DNA from: Exiguobacterium sp. RIT594
GTDB taxonomy: Bacteria; Bacillota; Bacilli; Exiguobacteriales; Exiguobacteriaceae
NCBI RefSeq assembly: GCF_003339585.1
Contig: NZ_QPKF01000001.1
Span: forward strand, 558,001 to 622,000
DNA length: 64,000 nucleotides
Direction: 5' to 3'
Position 1 is the first letter of the stretch. Each line of letters opens with the position of its first letter. The position numbers and the translations under genes are program-made. The notes under the pieces are model-generated. The model saw nothing but the letters and a program-made list of their open reading frames with translations, had not been told where the DNA came from and did no database searches. Positions 36,824 to 45,276 of the stretch are shown here, piece after piece.

Positions 36824-38119
36824 ATGGAAACAATTGCAGTCGTCGGTGGTGGACTAGCGGGATTATCAGCCGCGGCCTTGCTTGCAAAACAAGGAAAACG
36901 TGTTCAGCTGTATGATGCGGCGATGTTAGGCGGAAGAGCGACTTCACAAATCATTAAAGGGTATACGTTCAACTACGGGGCGCATGCAGTATACGGACGG
37001 GATCATTCCGTGTTAAAGACAATCATTAAAAGCTTGAAACTAGAGATTACCTGGCTGGACTTTTCTTCGACGAAAGCAAAATATGAATTTTCCGGCCACT
37101 TAACGGCTGCTCCGGCTAATGCGATTGGTCTCTTGAAAACAGAAGTGATTGGCGGAACGGATAAACTTCGTTTTACATGGGAAGTTGTGAAAACAGTTCT
37201 CCGTCTTGAAAAAGGAGTGCCGGAGCTGTCAATTGGTCAATGGTTGGTGCAAGAAAAAGTCGAAGAAGACGTGGCACGCTTGATGCTTGATTTAGCGTCC
37301 AGTAACTTTTTTACGACCGAACCTGAAAACATTCCGTCAGTCGTCTATTTTGACTATTACCGGAAACTCTTTCGGACACGAAAACCGGTTTCCTATATCG
37401 CAGGAGGGTGGCAAGTCCTAATTGATGAACTGGAACGTGTTCTGCAAGAACAGGGAGGAACGATTCACCGGAAAACTAAAATTACAGCGATTGAAGAAAA
37501 GGAACAAGGATACCGGTTGCGTGACCGGAAAAAAACGGAATGGACTGTTGACCGGGTTGTCTTGGCGCTTCCACCCCGTGACATGCGAAAGCTCGCTTTA
37601 CCGGCTACCGTCCAATCCTTTATCGAACCTTTTGCCCAATATGAACCGGTAGAAGTTCTTGTGTACGATGTCGGAATCAGTCCATATCTCAAAACACCGT
37701 TTTCATACGTTTACGACCGTACCCATCAACTGTTTGTCACCGATTTATCTCATTACGATCCGAGTATCGCACCGAAAAACGGTCAGGTCTTACAAGTCGT
37801 TGCCTATCTCGCGCATCAGGAAGTCGGAAATCCGGACTATTTGGCAGAAAAGGTCAAACAGATTCACCGGCTTCTCGATCAGCATTATCCGCAATGGCAG
37901 CAGCGTCTGGTTGTCGAACGGACAATGAAGCGGGCGATCGTTCAAGAAATCAAATGGAAGATGGGGCAAACGCCCCTCCCTAATTTTATGCAGGATGGAC
38001 ATAAGGAGACGATGGCCTTTGTCGGGGATTGGTGTGAAGGAGAAGGTCAGTTATCAGAACTGTCTTTCTCGAGTGCGTTGAACGTAGCAGCGGAATGGCA
38101 ACAAAAAAACGCTCATTGA
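36824..38119 (+). CDS. FAD-dependent amine oxidase/desaturase-like oxidoreductase
   Basis: A 431-residue flavoprotein. The dinucleotide motif is VVGGGLAGLSAAALLAKQGK, followed by the GGRATSQ motif seen in phytoene desaturases and amine oxidases. The C-terminal FAD region is FVGDWCEGEGQLSELSFSSAL. No other carotenoid or porphyrin gene is near, so the substrate is open. GGGAGG precedes ATG 36824. Its stop lies in a terminator hairpin and overlaps the end of the convergent bdbC by 7 bases. Confidence 0.8.
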   Translation: METIAVVGGGLAGLSAAALLAKQGKRVQLYDAAMLGGRATSQIIKGYTFNYGAHAVYGRDHSVLKTIIKSLKLEITWLDFSSTKAKYEFSGHLTAAPANAIGLLKTEVIGGTDKLRFTWEVVKTVLRLEKGVPELSIGQWLVQEKVEEDVARLMLDLASSNFFTTEPENIPSVVYFDYYRKLFRTRKPVSYIAGGWQVLIDELERVLQEQGGTIHRKTKITAIEEKEQGYRLRDRKKTEWTVDRVVLALPPRDMRKLALPATVQSFIEPFAQYEPVEVLVYDVGISPYLKTPFSYVYDRTHQLFVTDLSHYDPSIAPKNGQVLQVVAYLAHQEVGNPDYLAEKVKQIHRLLDQHYPQWQQRLVVERTMKRAIVQEIKWKMGQTPLPNFMQDGHKETMAFVGDWCEGEGQLSELSFSSALNVAAEWQQKNAH

Positions 38120-38129
38120 GCGTTTTTTT
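38103..38129. terminator. Bidirectional terminator containing two stop codons
   Basis: AAAAACGCTC-ATT-GAGCGTTTTT. It carries the stop codons of both convergent genes. Confidence 0.88.
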
Positions 38130-38505
38130 GTTTCGGATAAAAGGCAAGGACAATCAAAATCGTAAAAGCAATCAAACTCATCATCGGAATCGTCAGGAAA
38201 CCAAAATAATTGACCCACTTGATGAGGCAACCGTTCGTGCAGAGTGCTTCTCCGTCCGGTAAGCGTTCGAGTATGACGTGATAAGCTGCGACCGCAAATC
38301 CGAGTAACGTATATAATCGAAGAAAAAATCCATCGACCGGGCGATTGCGGAATAAGGATACAAGCAAATAAATGGCGGTCGTATACATGAACAGACGTTG
38401 CCACCAGCACAACGGACAAGGAATGAATCCGCGAATCTCACTGAAATACAGACTGCCTAAAGTCGCGACCGTTGAGACGATCAACATAAAATGATAGCGT
38501 GACAT
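38113..38505 (-). CDS. bdbC: DsbB-type disulfide oxidoreductase (BdbC)
   Basis: A 130-residue four-helix membrane protein that passes electrons from a thiol oxidase to quinone. Cys30-Pro-Leu-Cys33 (IPCPLCWWQR) is the quinone-side pair and Cys89…Cys93 (ALCTNGC) the outer pair. No BdbD-type partner is adjacent. AGGAAGG precedes ATG 38505. Confidence 0.92.
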   Translation of the reverse strand: MSRYHFMLIVSTVATLGSLYFSEIRGFIPCPLCWWQRLFMYTTAIYLLVSLFRNRPVDGFFLRLYTLLGFAVAAYHVILERLPDGEALCTNGCLIKWVNYFGFLTIPMMSLIAFTILIVLAFYPKQKNAQ

Positions 38506-38570
38506 ATGTACCTTCCTCTCTAACGTGTTAAACTAATGCCATCTTATATCATGAGGAGTCGAATCATACA

Positions 38571-39461
38571 TTGCAAGTGTCGGAAATGGAAATGTTGATT
38601 ACGTTATCAGAAGAATTGAACATGAGACGGGCCGCCGAACGTCTGTTTGTCTCGCAACCTGCTCTCAGCCAGCGTCTGGTCGCAATCGAACGGCGCTGGG
38701 CAACAAAGTTGTTCATTCGTTCATCACGTGGACTGAGTATCACTCCACAAGGTGAAAAAGTCATCGGACTTGCCAAAGAAATGAACCGAAAAGAACTGGA
38801 GCTTAAAAGTGAATTGACGGCGGAAGAGGGGGCTGTTTACGGTACACTTCGGATTGCTGTCGCGTCCATTATGGGACAATATTGGCTTCCCCGTGTCCTG
38901 AAACGGTTTGTCGAACGTTATCCGCACGTCCGTGTCCAACTGGTCACAGGGTGGTCGAGTGAGATGATGCGCCATATGCTGGAAGAGCATTTTCATATTG
39001 GTATCATCCGCGGAAATCCTGATTGGAAAGGCGTGAAGGAACGGCTGTTCTCGGATCCGTTATATCTTGTTGACAGTGAACTGACGTCACTCGAACAGCT
39101 TCGGAAAACAGAACGTCCTTTCATTCAATTTAAAAGTGACTCGACGTACTATCAGGAGATTTTAGAATGGTGGCAGGACCGTTTTTCGAGTCCACCGGCT
39201 CGGACGCTCGTCGTTGACCAGATTGAGACGTGTAAACAGATGGCGCTTCACGGAATTGGTTTTGCGATCTTACCGGAATCAACGATTCATGAAGCGAGTG
39301 AAGTGATGCAGATCCCGCTTAAAACGTCATCGGGAAAAATTTTAAAGCGGGACACGTGGATTCTATCGACGGAGTCGATGCTTGAATTAAAACAAGTCCA
39401 AGCGTTTTGGGACATCGTCAAAGAAGAAGGAGGAAGTCAGTCAGATGGAATACGCAATTGA
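38571..39461 (+). CDS. LysR family transcription regulator
   Basis: A 296-residue LysR protein. The N-terminal helix-turn-helix is MRRAAERLFVSQPALSQRLV, and the effector domain follows from about residue 90. The start is TTG 38571 with GAGGAG 12 bases upstream; a later ATG at 38586 would cut into the DNA-binding domain. Its end overlaps the start of the M20 peptidase gene by 17 bases, so the two are co-transcribed. An amino acid or cell-wall signal is plausible but not shown. Confidence 0.88.
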   Translation: MQVSEMEMLITLSEELNMRRAAERLFVSQPALSQRLVAIERRWATKLFIRSSRGLSITPQGEKVIGLAKEMNRKELELKSELTAEEGAVYGTLRIAVASIMGQYWLPRVLKRFVERYPHVRVQLVTGWSSEMMRHMLEEHFHIGIIRGNPDWKGVKERLFSDPLYLVDSELTSLEQLRKTERPFIQFKSDSTYYQEILEWWQDRFSSPPARTLVVDQIETCKQMALHGIGFAILPESTIHEASEVMQIPLKTSSGKILKRDTWILSTESMLELKQVQAFWDIVKEEGGSQSDGIRN

Positions 39462-40557
39462 AATGCGCCGAGAACTTCATAAAATACCGGAGCCGGGCTT
39501 TAAGGAGTTTAAAACGCAAGCTTTTATCCTCGATCAAATCCGGTCGTACCCGGAAGATCGGGTAAGTTATGATACATTCGAAACAGGAGTATTTGTCCGC
39601 GTAAAAGGTTTAACGGGGAACCGGACGATTGGATATCGGGCGGACATCGATGGATTACCGATCGAAGAAGCAACGGGGTTACCATTTGGTTCTGAACATC
39701 CGGGCTTCATGCATGCCTGTGGTCATGATGTTCACGCATCCATCGCCTTAGGTCTGTTACGCCGGATTGTCGAACTGCCTGTCATGGATGATGTCGTCTT
39801 CCTGTTCCAACCGGCTGAAGAAGGACCGGGTGGGGCGGAACCGATGATCAAAAGCCCGCTGTTTGAAAAGTATCGTCCGAGTGAAATGTATGGTCTGCAT
39901 GTTGCGCCGGAATATCCGGTCGGAACGATTGCAAGCCGGCCTGGTGTCTTGTTTGCGAGTGCCCGGGAAGTTCATATCACGATTTATGGACAAAGCGGTC
40001 ATGCTGCCTTTCCGCATTTGACGATTGATACGGTTGTTGCTCAGGCGGCGTTGATCATGCAGCTTCAGACGATTGTCAGTCGTTCAATCAATCCAATGAA
40101 CTGCAGTGTCATTACGATTGGGAAAGTGGAAGCGGGAATACGGGAAAATGTCATTGCAGGTCGTGCTTTACTCGACGGAACGATGCGTGCGCTTAACGGA
40201 ACAGACATGGAAAAACTAGAGCAACGTGTGCGGGACATCGTACGCGGCATCGAAGCTTCATTCGGCGTAAAAATCGATTTGCAGTTTGGAAATCGGTATT
40301 ATGAAGTCGTCAACGATCAACGAGTGGTTGATAAATTTTCGTCATTCGTCAAAATGAATGCGAATTATATTGAGTGCGATGCTGCGATGACGGGAGAAGA
40401 TTTTGGCTTCATGTTAAAAGAAATTCCCGGCATGATGTTTTGGCTTGGTGTCAATAATGCCACGTCCGGATTACACCAGCCGACCCTGAATCCGGATGAG
40501 GATGCCATTCCCTTCGTGATTAATTTACTCGATCATTACTTCCGCGAATATGTCTGA
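39445..40557 (+). CDS. M20 amidohydrolase, likely N-acetyldiaminopimelate deacetylase
   Basis: A 370-residue zinc peptidase of the M20D group. The motifs are RRELHKIPEPGFKEFKT, HACGHDVHAS (metal Cys/His), PAEEGPGGAEPM and GLHVAPEYPVGTI. The sequence resembles B. subtilis YkuR, the N-acetyl-LL-diaminopimelate deacetylase of the acetylated lysine/DAP pathway. The usual partner dapH is not next to it, so other N-acyl amino acids remain possible. AAGGAGG precedes ATG 39445. Confidence 0.82.
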   Translation: MEYAIEMRRELHKIPEPGFKEFKTQAFILDQIRSYPEDRVSYDTFETGVFVRVKGLTGNRTIGYRADIDGLPIEEATGLPFGSEHPGFMHACGHDVHASIALGLLRRIVELPVMDDVVFLFQPAEEGPGGAEPMIKSPLFEKYRPSEMYGLHVAPEYPVGTIASRPGVLFASAREVHITIYGQSGHAAFPHLTIDTVVAQAALIMQLQTIVSRSINPMNCSVITIGKVEAGIRENVIAGRALLDGTMRALNGTDMEKLEQRVRDIVRGIEASFGVKIDLQFGNRYYEVVNDQRVVDKFSSFVKMNANYIECDAAMTGEDFGFMLKEIPGMMFWLGVNNATSGLHQPTLNPDEDAIPFVINLLDHYFREYV

Positions 40558-40576
40558 ACAAAAAACGTGACAATCG

Positions 40577-40616
40577 GCCCTTTATTCATGAAAAAATGGA
40601 TAAAGGGCTTTCATTT
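40577..40616 (+). terminator. Terminator of the lysR–M20 unit
   Basis: Stem GCCCTTTAT/ATAAAGGGC with a 14-base loop and a T-rich tail. Confidence 0.85.
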
Positions 40617-40643
40617 TATAGAAGAGAACAGTTTTCGAACGTT

Positions 40644-40661
40644 TTGTGAAATAAATCACGA
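40644..40661 (+). promoter_or_regulatory. Rex-like operator upstream of cydAB
   Basis: TTGTGAAATAAATCACGA fits the Rex inverted repeat TTGTGA-N6-TCACAA with one change. Rex senses NADH/NAD+ and represses cyd genes in Bacilli. The core TGTGA-N6-TCAC is also like an Fnr/Crp site. A weaker partner, ATGTGAACAATTTGTTACAT, lies at 40666–40685. Confidence 0.7.
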
Positions 40662-40698
40662 GTATATGTGAACAATTTGTTACATCAAACATTTAAAA

Positions 40699-40727
40699 CA
40701 GACACAAATGATTATGTTCTCTATGAT
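40699..40727 (+). promoter_or_regulatory. Possible cydA promoter
   Basis: CAGACA, 17 bases, TATGAT. It lies about 40 bases after the Rex-like site. Confidence 0.45.
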
Positions 40728-40778
40728 ACGGATATAAACAATATATAGAAGTACGTCTAGAAAGAGGGGGCTATACAC

Positions 40779-42167
40779 ATGTTCAATGATCCAGTCATGC
40801 TCAGTCGATTATTGACAGGGCTCACATTAGCATTCCACATCATCTTTGCGACGATTGGGGTAGGGGTTCCATTGATGGTACTCGCAGCGGAGTACATCGG
40901 AATTAAACGAAAAGATTCAGACTATATTCTTCTGGCTCGACGCTGGACGCGTGGTTATATCGTAACTGTAGCGGTAGGTGTCGTAACCGGAACAGCAATT
41001 GGATTACAATTGTCGCTCCTATGGCCTTCTTTAATGCAGGTAGCAGGTCAAACGATTGCTTTACCGTTGTTCATGGAAACTTTCGCCTTTTTCTTTGAAG
41101 CGATTTTCCTCGGTATCTATCTCTACACATGGGACCGGTTTAAAAATCCGTGGTTACACTGGTTGATTGGGATTCCGGTCGTCATCGGAGCAACATTATC
41201 CGCTTTCTTCATCACGACGGTCAACTCATTCATGAACTCACCAGAAGGATTTAAAATCGTCAACGGGACACTCACGCAAATCGAACCGTTAAAAGCGATG
41301 TTTAATACGGCGACACCAACAAAAGCAACACACGTCATCGTCTCCGCTTACTTGACGGTTGCCTTTATCTTGGCAGCGATTGCGGCTTTCCATCTGTTAC
41401 GGAAGAAAACTTTGTCGGCAGCAGAAACGGCTTATCACAAAAAAGCCCTTCGTTTAACTGTCATGGCCGGTTTAATCTTTGCTTTCTCAACAGCTCTAGT
41501 TGGAGACTTCTCCGGGAAATACCTAGCGAAATACCAGCCAGAAAAATTAGCAGCAGCAGAATGGCATTTTGAAACGACAAGTGAAGCCGAGTTGATTTTT
41601 GGTGGAATCCTGGATGAACAGGCAGACGGCAGTTATGAAATCAAAGGTGCCGTCAAAATTCCGTATGCTTTATCCATTCTTGCAGGTGGAGCACCGGATA
41701 CAGAAGTCATCGGGTTAAATGAATTCGCCAAAGAGGACCAGGCACCACTGTTTGTCCACTATTTCTTCGATATCATGGTGTCGATCGGCATGTATTTAGC
41801 CGCCATCTCGGCCTTGTTCGTATTGGCATTCCGACTCAAAAAGTTGAATCCATACAATAAGTGGTTGTTACGCGGTATCTTTATCGGTGGACCACTCGCC
41901 ATCGTCTCGATTGAAGCAGGCTGGATGTATGCGGAAATCGGACGTCAACCGTGGACGCTCTATGGTATTATGAGAACGGCTGATGCGGCGACCACTTCGA
42001 CCGCTGTCGGACCGATGTTGATTTTATTCAGTTTACTGTATCTGTTGCTCGGAACGATTTGTACAGTCGTCCTGCTCCGGATGTTCAAAAATAATCCTGT
42101 CGGCAAAGAACTTGCGGATGATCATCACTCACGTGGTGAAGCGATGTTTGCCGACGACAACAAATAA
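40779..42167 (+). CDS. cydA: Cytochrome bd ubiquinol/menaquinol oxidase subunit I
   Basis: A 462-residue membrane subunit that holds hemes b558, b595 and d. His20 (LTLAFHIIF) is the heme b595-side ligand position. GRQPWTLYGIMRT is the conserved C-terminal block, and the short Q-loop region fits Gram-positive CydA. AGAGGGGG precedes ATG 40779. cydB follows after 12 bases. Confidence 0.96.
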   Translation: MFNDPVMLSRLLTGLTLAFHIIFATIGVGVPLMVLAAEYIGIKRKDSDYILLARRWTRGYIVTVAVGVVTGTAIGLQLSLLWPSLMQVAGQTIALPLFMETFAFFFEAIFLGIYLYTWDRFKNPWLHWLIGIPVVIGATLSAFFITTVNSFMNSPEGFKIVNGTLTQIEPLKAMFNTATPTKATHVIVSAYLTVAFILAAIAAFHLLRKKTLSAAETAYHKKALRLTVMAGLIFAFSTALVGDFSGKYLAKYQPEKLAAAEWHFETTSEAELIFGGILDEQADGSYEIKGAVKIPYALSILAGGAPDTEVIGLNEFAKEDQAPLFVHYFFDIMVSIGMYLAAISALFVLAFRLKKLNPYNKWLLRGIFIGGPLAIVSIEAGWMYAEIGRQPWTLYGIMRTADAATTSTAVGPMLILFSLLYLLLGTICTVVLLRMFKNNPVGKELADDHHSRGEAMFADDNK

Positions 42168-42179
42168 GGAGGGAACGAG

Positions 42180-43202
42180 TTGGACATTCAAACACTTGGA
42201 ATAACCGTACTTTGGACGTTCCTTTATGGATATCTCATCGTTGCCTCAATTGACTTCGGTGCCGGTTTTTATGCGTTTTATTCAAAATATACGAAACGGG
42301 ATCATTTGACGAACCGTTTGATTCTCCGTTATCTTTCTCCGGTTTGGGAAGTGACGAACGTGTTCTTCGTTTTCTTCTTTGTCGGACTTGTCGGGTTCTT
42401 CCCGGATACGGCTTATTATTACGGAACGGCTTTACTTGTTCCTGCTTCAATCGTCTTAGTATTGATCGCGATTCGCGGTAGCTTTTACGCGTTTGCCAAC
42501 TACGGTTCAAATGACAGCATGTTCTATACGTTCTTATATGGAGCAACGGGACTATTGATTCCGGCAGCGATGTCCACCACATTGACGATCAGTCAAGGTG
42601 GATTCATTCGGAAAACGAATGAGACGGTCGAATTCCTCGGAACGAAGCTGTTCACGAACTTTTATTCTTGGACGGTGGTCGCGCTTGCGATTGTATCCGT
42701 CCTCTATATCAGTGCCATGTTCTTGTTGTTCTATGCGGATAAAGCAAAGGATGAGAATGCAACACCATTGATTCGTAAATGGGCATTGTTCTGGAGTATT
42801 CCGACGATTGTTGTCTGTGCACTAGTCTTCTTCGGTTTAAAAAATCAGGCGGCTTGGCATTATGAAAACATCTTGAACGGTAATTGGTGGTGGTTCGCAG
42901 CAAGTTTTCTCTTCTTCTGCGTCGCGGTCACACTTGTTTACCTGAAGAAAAACTACGGGATTGCCTTTATCGCTGTTATGGCGCAATATGGGGTTGCCTG
43001 GTTCGGATACGGATACACACATCTTCCTTACATTCTTTATCCGTACATCGATATCAATAAAGCGGTCGTTAACGAAACGATGGCGACGGCACTTGTTGTG
43101 GTCTTTATCTTCGGACTAATGTTATTGATTCCTGCATTGTATCTGATCTTACGTTTGTTCCTGTTTGATAACGACTATGTCAGTGGGAAAAAAGCAAAAT
43201 AA
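42180..43202 (+). CDS. cydB: Cytochrome bd oxidase subunit II
   Basis: A 340-residue polytopic subunit that packs against CydA. SPVWEVTNVFFVFFFVGLVG is a family hallmark. The start is TTG 42180 with AAGGAGGG 6 bases upstream. No cydCD transporter genes follow; they must lie elsewhere. Confidence 0.94.
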   Translation: MDIQTLGITVLWTFLYGYLIVASIDFGAGFYAFYSKYTKRDHLTNRLILRYLSPVWEVTNVFFVFFFVGLVGFFPDTAYYYGTALLVPASIVLVLIAIRGSFYAFANYGSNDSMFYTFLYGATGLLIPAAMSTTLTISQGGFIRKTNETVEFLGTKLFTNFYSWTVVALAIVSVLYISAMFLLFYADKAKDENATPLIRKWALFWSIPTIVVCALVFFGLKNQAAWHYENILNGNWWWFAASFLFFCVAVTLVYLKKNYGIAFIAVMAQYGVAWFGYGYTHLPYILYPYIDINKAVVNETMATALVVVFIFGLMLLIPALYLILRLFLFDNDYVSGKKAK

Positions 43203-43229
43203 ACAGAACCTGTATCACGTAACCATTCC

Positions 43230-43264
43230 GTGTGTCATCCATTAAAGGATGGCACACTTTTTTT
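43230..43264 (+). terminator. Terminator of cydAB
   Basis: Stem GTGTGTCATCC/GGATGGCACAC (one G-T), 6-base loop, seven T. Confidence 0.9.
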
Positions 43265-43389
43265 GAGCGGATTTGTCATTCACTTTAAGGGATTGAAAAC
43301 GGAAAATCGCATTACAAAAGCGTTCATAGTAATTTAGAAGTGAATCGGGTACACTACTACTGAAGCAGAATTGTGAAGGAGAGTTGAAC

Positions 43390-44058
43390 ATGAATGGAGA
43401 GTTCGCAGTAATTGGTTTAGGTCGGTTCGGGGGTTCGATTGTCCGGGAATTATCAAAGAATGGATATGATGTTTTGGCGATTGATTCGGATGAAGAGCGT
43501 GTCAATGAATACATGGGGATTGCGACGCATTCTGTCATTGCGGATACGACGGATGAAAACGTCTTAAAGAGTCTTGGGATTCGCAATTTTGACCATGTCA
43601 TCGTTGCGATTGGTGAAAATATTCAAGCGTCGATTTTGACGACTTTAATTTTAAAAGAGCTCGGTGTTCAATCGATTACCGTCAAAGCGACAAATGATTA
43701 TCATGAAAAGGTGTTACGTAAGATTGGAGCCGACTTCATCGTTCACCCTGAACGGGATATGGGGGTCCGGATTGCGAACGGACTGATGAGTTCAAATATT
43801 TTAGATTACCTCGATTTATCACAAGAATTCTCAATCGTTGAAATCAAAGTCAGTGATCGAATGGCCAATCAGACATTAATCGACTTGGATTTGCGGAGTA
43901 AGTACGGTGCCAACGTCGTTGCAATTAAACGAGGCGAAAACGTCATGATTTCCTTACAAGCGGATGAATTGATTGAAAAAGGGGATTACCTTGTCGTCAT
44001 TGGCGAAAATGATGACTTGGACCGTTTGGAACGTGCCATCCATAAAGTGAAAAATTAA
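43390..44058 (+). CDS. Ktr potassium uptake regulatory subunit (KtrA/KtrC)
   Basis: A 222-residue RCK protein that gates a KtrB/KtrD channel at the membrane. The N-terminal RCK-N domain has the nucleotide motif VIGLGRFGGSIVREL and an acidic residue at the end of the second strand (VLAIDSDEER). The C-terminal RCK-C part (IEKGDYLVVIGENDDL) can bind c-di-AMP in this family. ATG 43390 follows AAGGAG. No channel subunit is adjacent, as for B. subtilis ktrC. Confidence 0.9.
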   Translation: MNGEFAVIGLGRFGGSIVRELSKNGYDVLAIDSDEERVNEYMGIATHSVIADTTDENVLKSLGIRNFDHVIVAIGENIQASILTTLILKELGVQSITVKATNDYHEKVLRKIGADFIVHPERDMGVRIANGLMSSNILDYLDLSQEFSIVEIKVSDRMANQTLIDLDLRSKYGANVVAIKRGENVMISLQADELIEKGDYLVVIGENDDLDRLERAIHKVKN

Positions 44059-44062
44059 TATC

Positions 44063-44096
44063 AAAAAAGGCTGAGGAATCATTCCTCGGCCTTTTG
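44063..44096. terminator. Bidirectional terminator, ktr / Cof-HAD
   Basis: Stem AAAAGGCTGAGGAA/TTCCTCGGCCTTTT with a short loop. Confidence 0.87.
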
Positions 44097-44110
44097 AGTA
44101 CTTGTTACAT

Positions 44111-44887
44111 TTAAATGAGTTGGAATTCTTTCAGACCATGTTCGATGCCATCTTCTAGTATGTGTTTTGTGACGAAGTCAGCCGCCGCTTTTGTTTCGGC
44201 AAGACCATTGCCCATCGCGATGCCGGTTCCGACATAACGTAACATTTCTAAATCGTTCAGGGCATCTCCGAATGCAAACGTATCTTCGCGCCGGATATTC
44301 GTCAACTTCAGGAATTGTCTGATACCATCAGCTTTTGACGAACCGACATTGATGACATCCATCGCATTCGGATGCCAGCGGATGAAGTCGAAGGCTTGGT
44401 AGTTTTGAGTGTACTCGGCTTCTTCTTCAGCGGTACAATAGACAAGCGTTTGGAAGACATCATGTGTCGTAAATGCTTGTTCATCGAAGGCGGGTAAAGG
44501 AATATCCAGTTCTCCAAGGGATTCCTGGACCAACTGATCTGACGGTTTAGTTGAGAAACCCTGTGTTTCACCTAGATAGACGAGTGTATGACCGTTTTGA
44601 TGTGCGCGAGCGGTTAAATGCTTAAGATCTTCAATCGGTTGTGGGCGTCTGTAAATGACCTCGTTCTGATGAACAACGATTTGACCATTATAACCAATGA
44701 TCGTATCGATGTTGAGCAGTTCGCGCACACCGGATAACATCGCCGGACCACGTCCGGTCGCGATGGCTACATAAACACCATTTGCTTGTAGCTGTTTAAT
44801 TGCTTGTTTGGTCGACTCGGGAACAAAATGACCATCGTGAAGTAAGGTTCCATCGATATCGAAAAAGACGACTTTCTGATTTGCCAT
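44111..44887 (-). CDS. Cof-type HAD phosphatase
   Basis: A 258-residue HAD hydrolase of the Cof group with all motifs: FFDIDGTLL (Asp nucleophile), IATGRG, a Lys in GSSKADGIRQFL and FGDALNDLEML. It has a C2-type cap. Members act on sugar phosphates, pyridoxal phosphate or FMN; the substrate is not evident. GAAGGTG precedes ATG 44887. Confidence 0.9.
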   Translation of the reverse strand: MANQKVVFFDIDGTLLHDGHFVPESTKQAIKQLQANGVYVAIATGRGPAMLSGVRELLNIDTIIGYNGQIVVHQNEVIYRRPQPIEDLKHLTARAHQNGHTLVYLGETQGFSTKPSDQLVQESLGELDIPLPAFDEQAFTTHDVFQTLVYCTAEEEAEYTQNYQAFDFIRWHPNAMDVINVGSSKADGIRQFLKLTNIRREDTFAFGDALNDLEMLRYVGTGIAMGNGLAETKAAADFVTKHILEDGIEHGLKEFQLI

Positions 44888-45007
44888 GGTTTCACCTTCT
44901 CTTTTTAATTGGCTGTTCAGCCGGATACATGTGGAATTATAGCATAGCGTTAACGTTTACGCCGACCTTGGATTAGGAATAGGATGAAAAAATAGTAGGA
45001 TATCGTG

Positions 45008-45013
45008 TATACT
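45008..45013 (+). promoter_or_regulatory. Likely -10 of the rpoY–rnjA promoter
   Basis: TATACT, preceded by TG and, 17 bases upstream, a weak TGAAAA. Confidence 0.4.
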
Positions 45014-45057
45014 AATCTAAGGACAAAAAACAATGGACTGATAAGGAGTTGCTAAAC

Positions 45058-45276
45058 ATGATTTTTAAAGTATTTTATCAACCGCTTCGTTCGGAAGCCC
45101 CGGTACGGGAACGGACAGAAGTGATGTATGTTGAGGGAGAGAACATTCGTGAAGTGCGAACAGCGATTGATCACCTCATCAAAGATATCAATGTCGAATT
45201 CATCCGTGAGTTAAGCGGCGAATTCCTCGAATATGAAAAACTAAGCCCAGACTATAAGGTTGAAACGTTCGCATGA
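45058..45276 (+). CDS. rpoY: RNA polymerase epsilon subunit (RpoY)
   Basis: A 72-residue protein of the RpoY family, a small subunit of RNA polymerase in Bacillota. [19 protein letters not shown] and [11 protein letters not shown] are typical. ATG 45058 has AAGGAG 9 bases upstream; TTG 45049 is too near. It overlaps rnjA by four bases, and this pairing is well known. Confidence 0.92.
   Translation: MIFKVFYQPLRSEAPVRERTEVMYVEGENIREVRTAIDHLIKDINVEFIRELSGEFLEYEKLSPDYKVETFA

Noticed and set aside
40644-40661. Fnr/Crp site instead of Rex at cydA
   Set aside because: The core TGTGA-N6-TCAC allows it, but the outer T and the target gene favour Rex. Kept as an alternative only.
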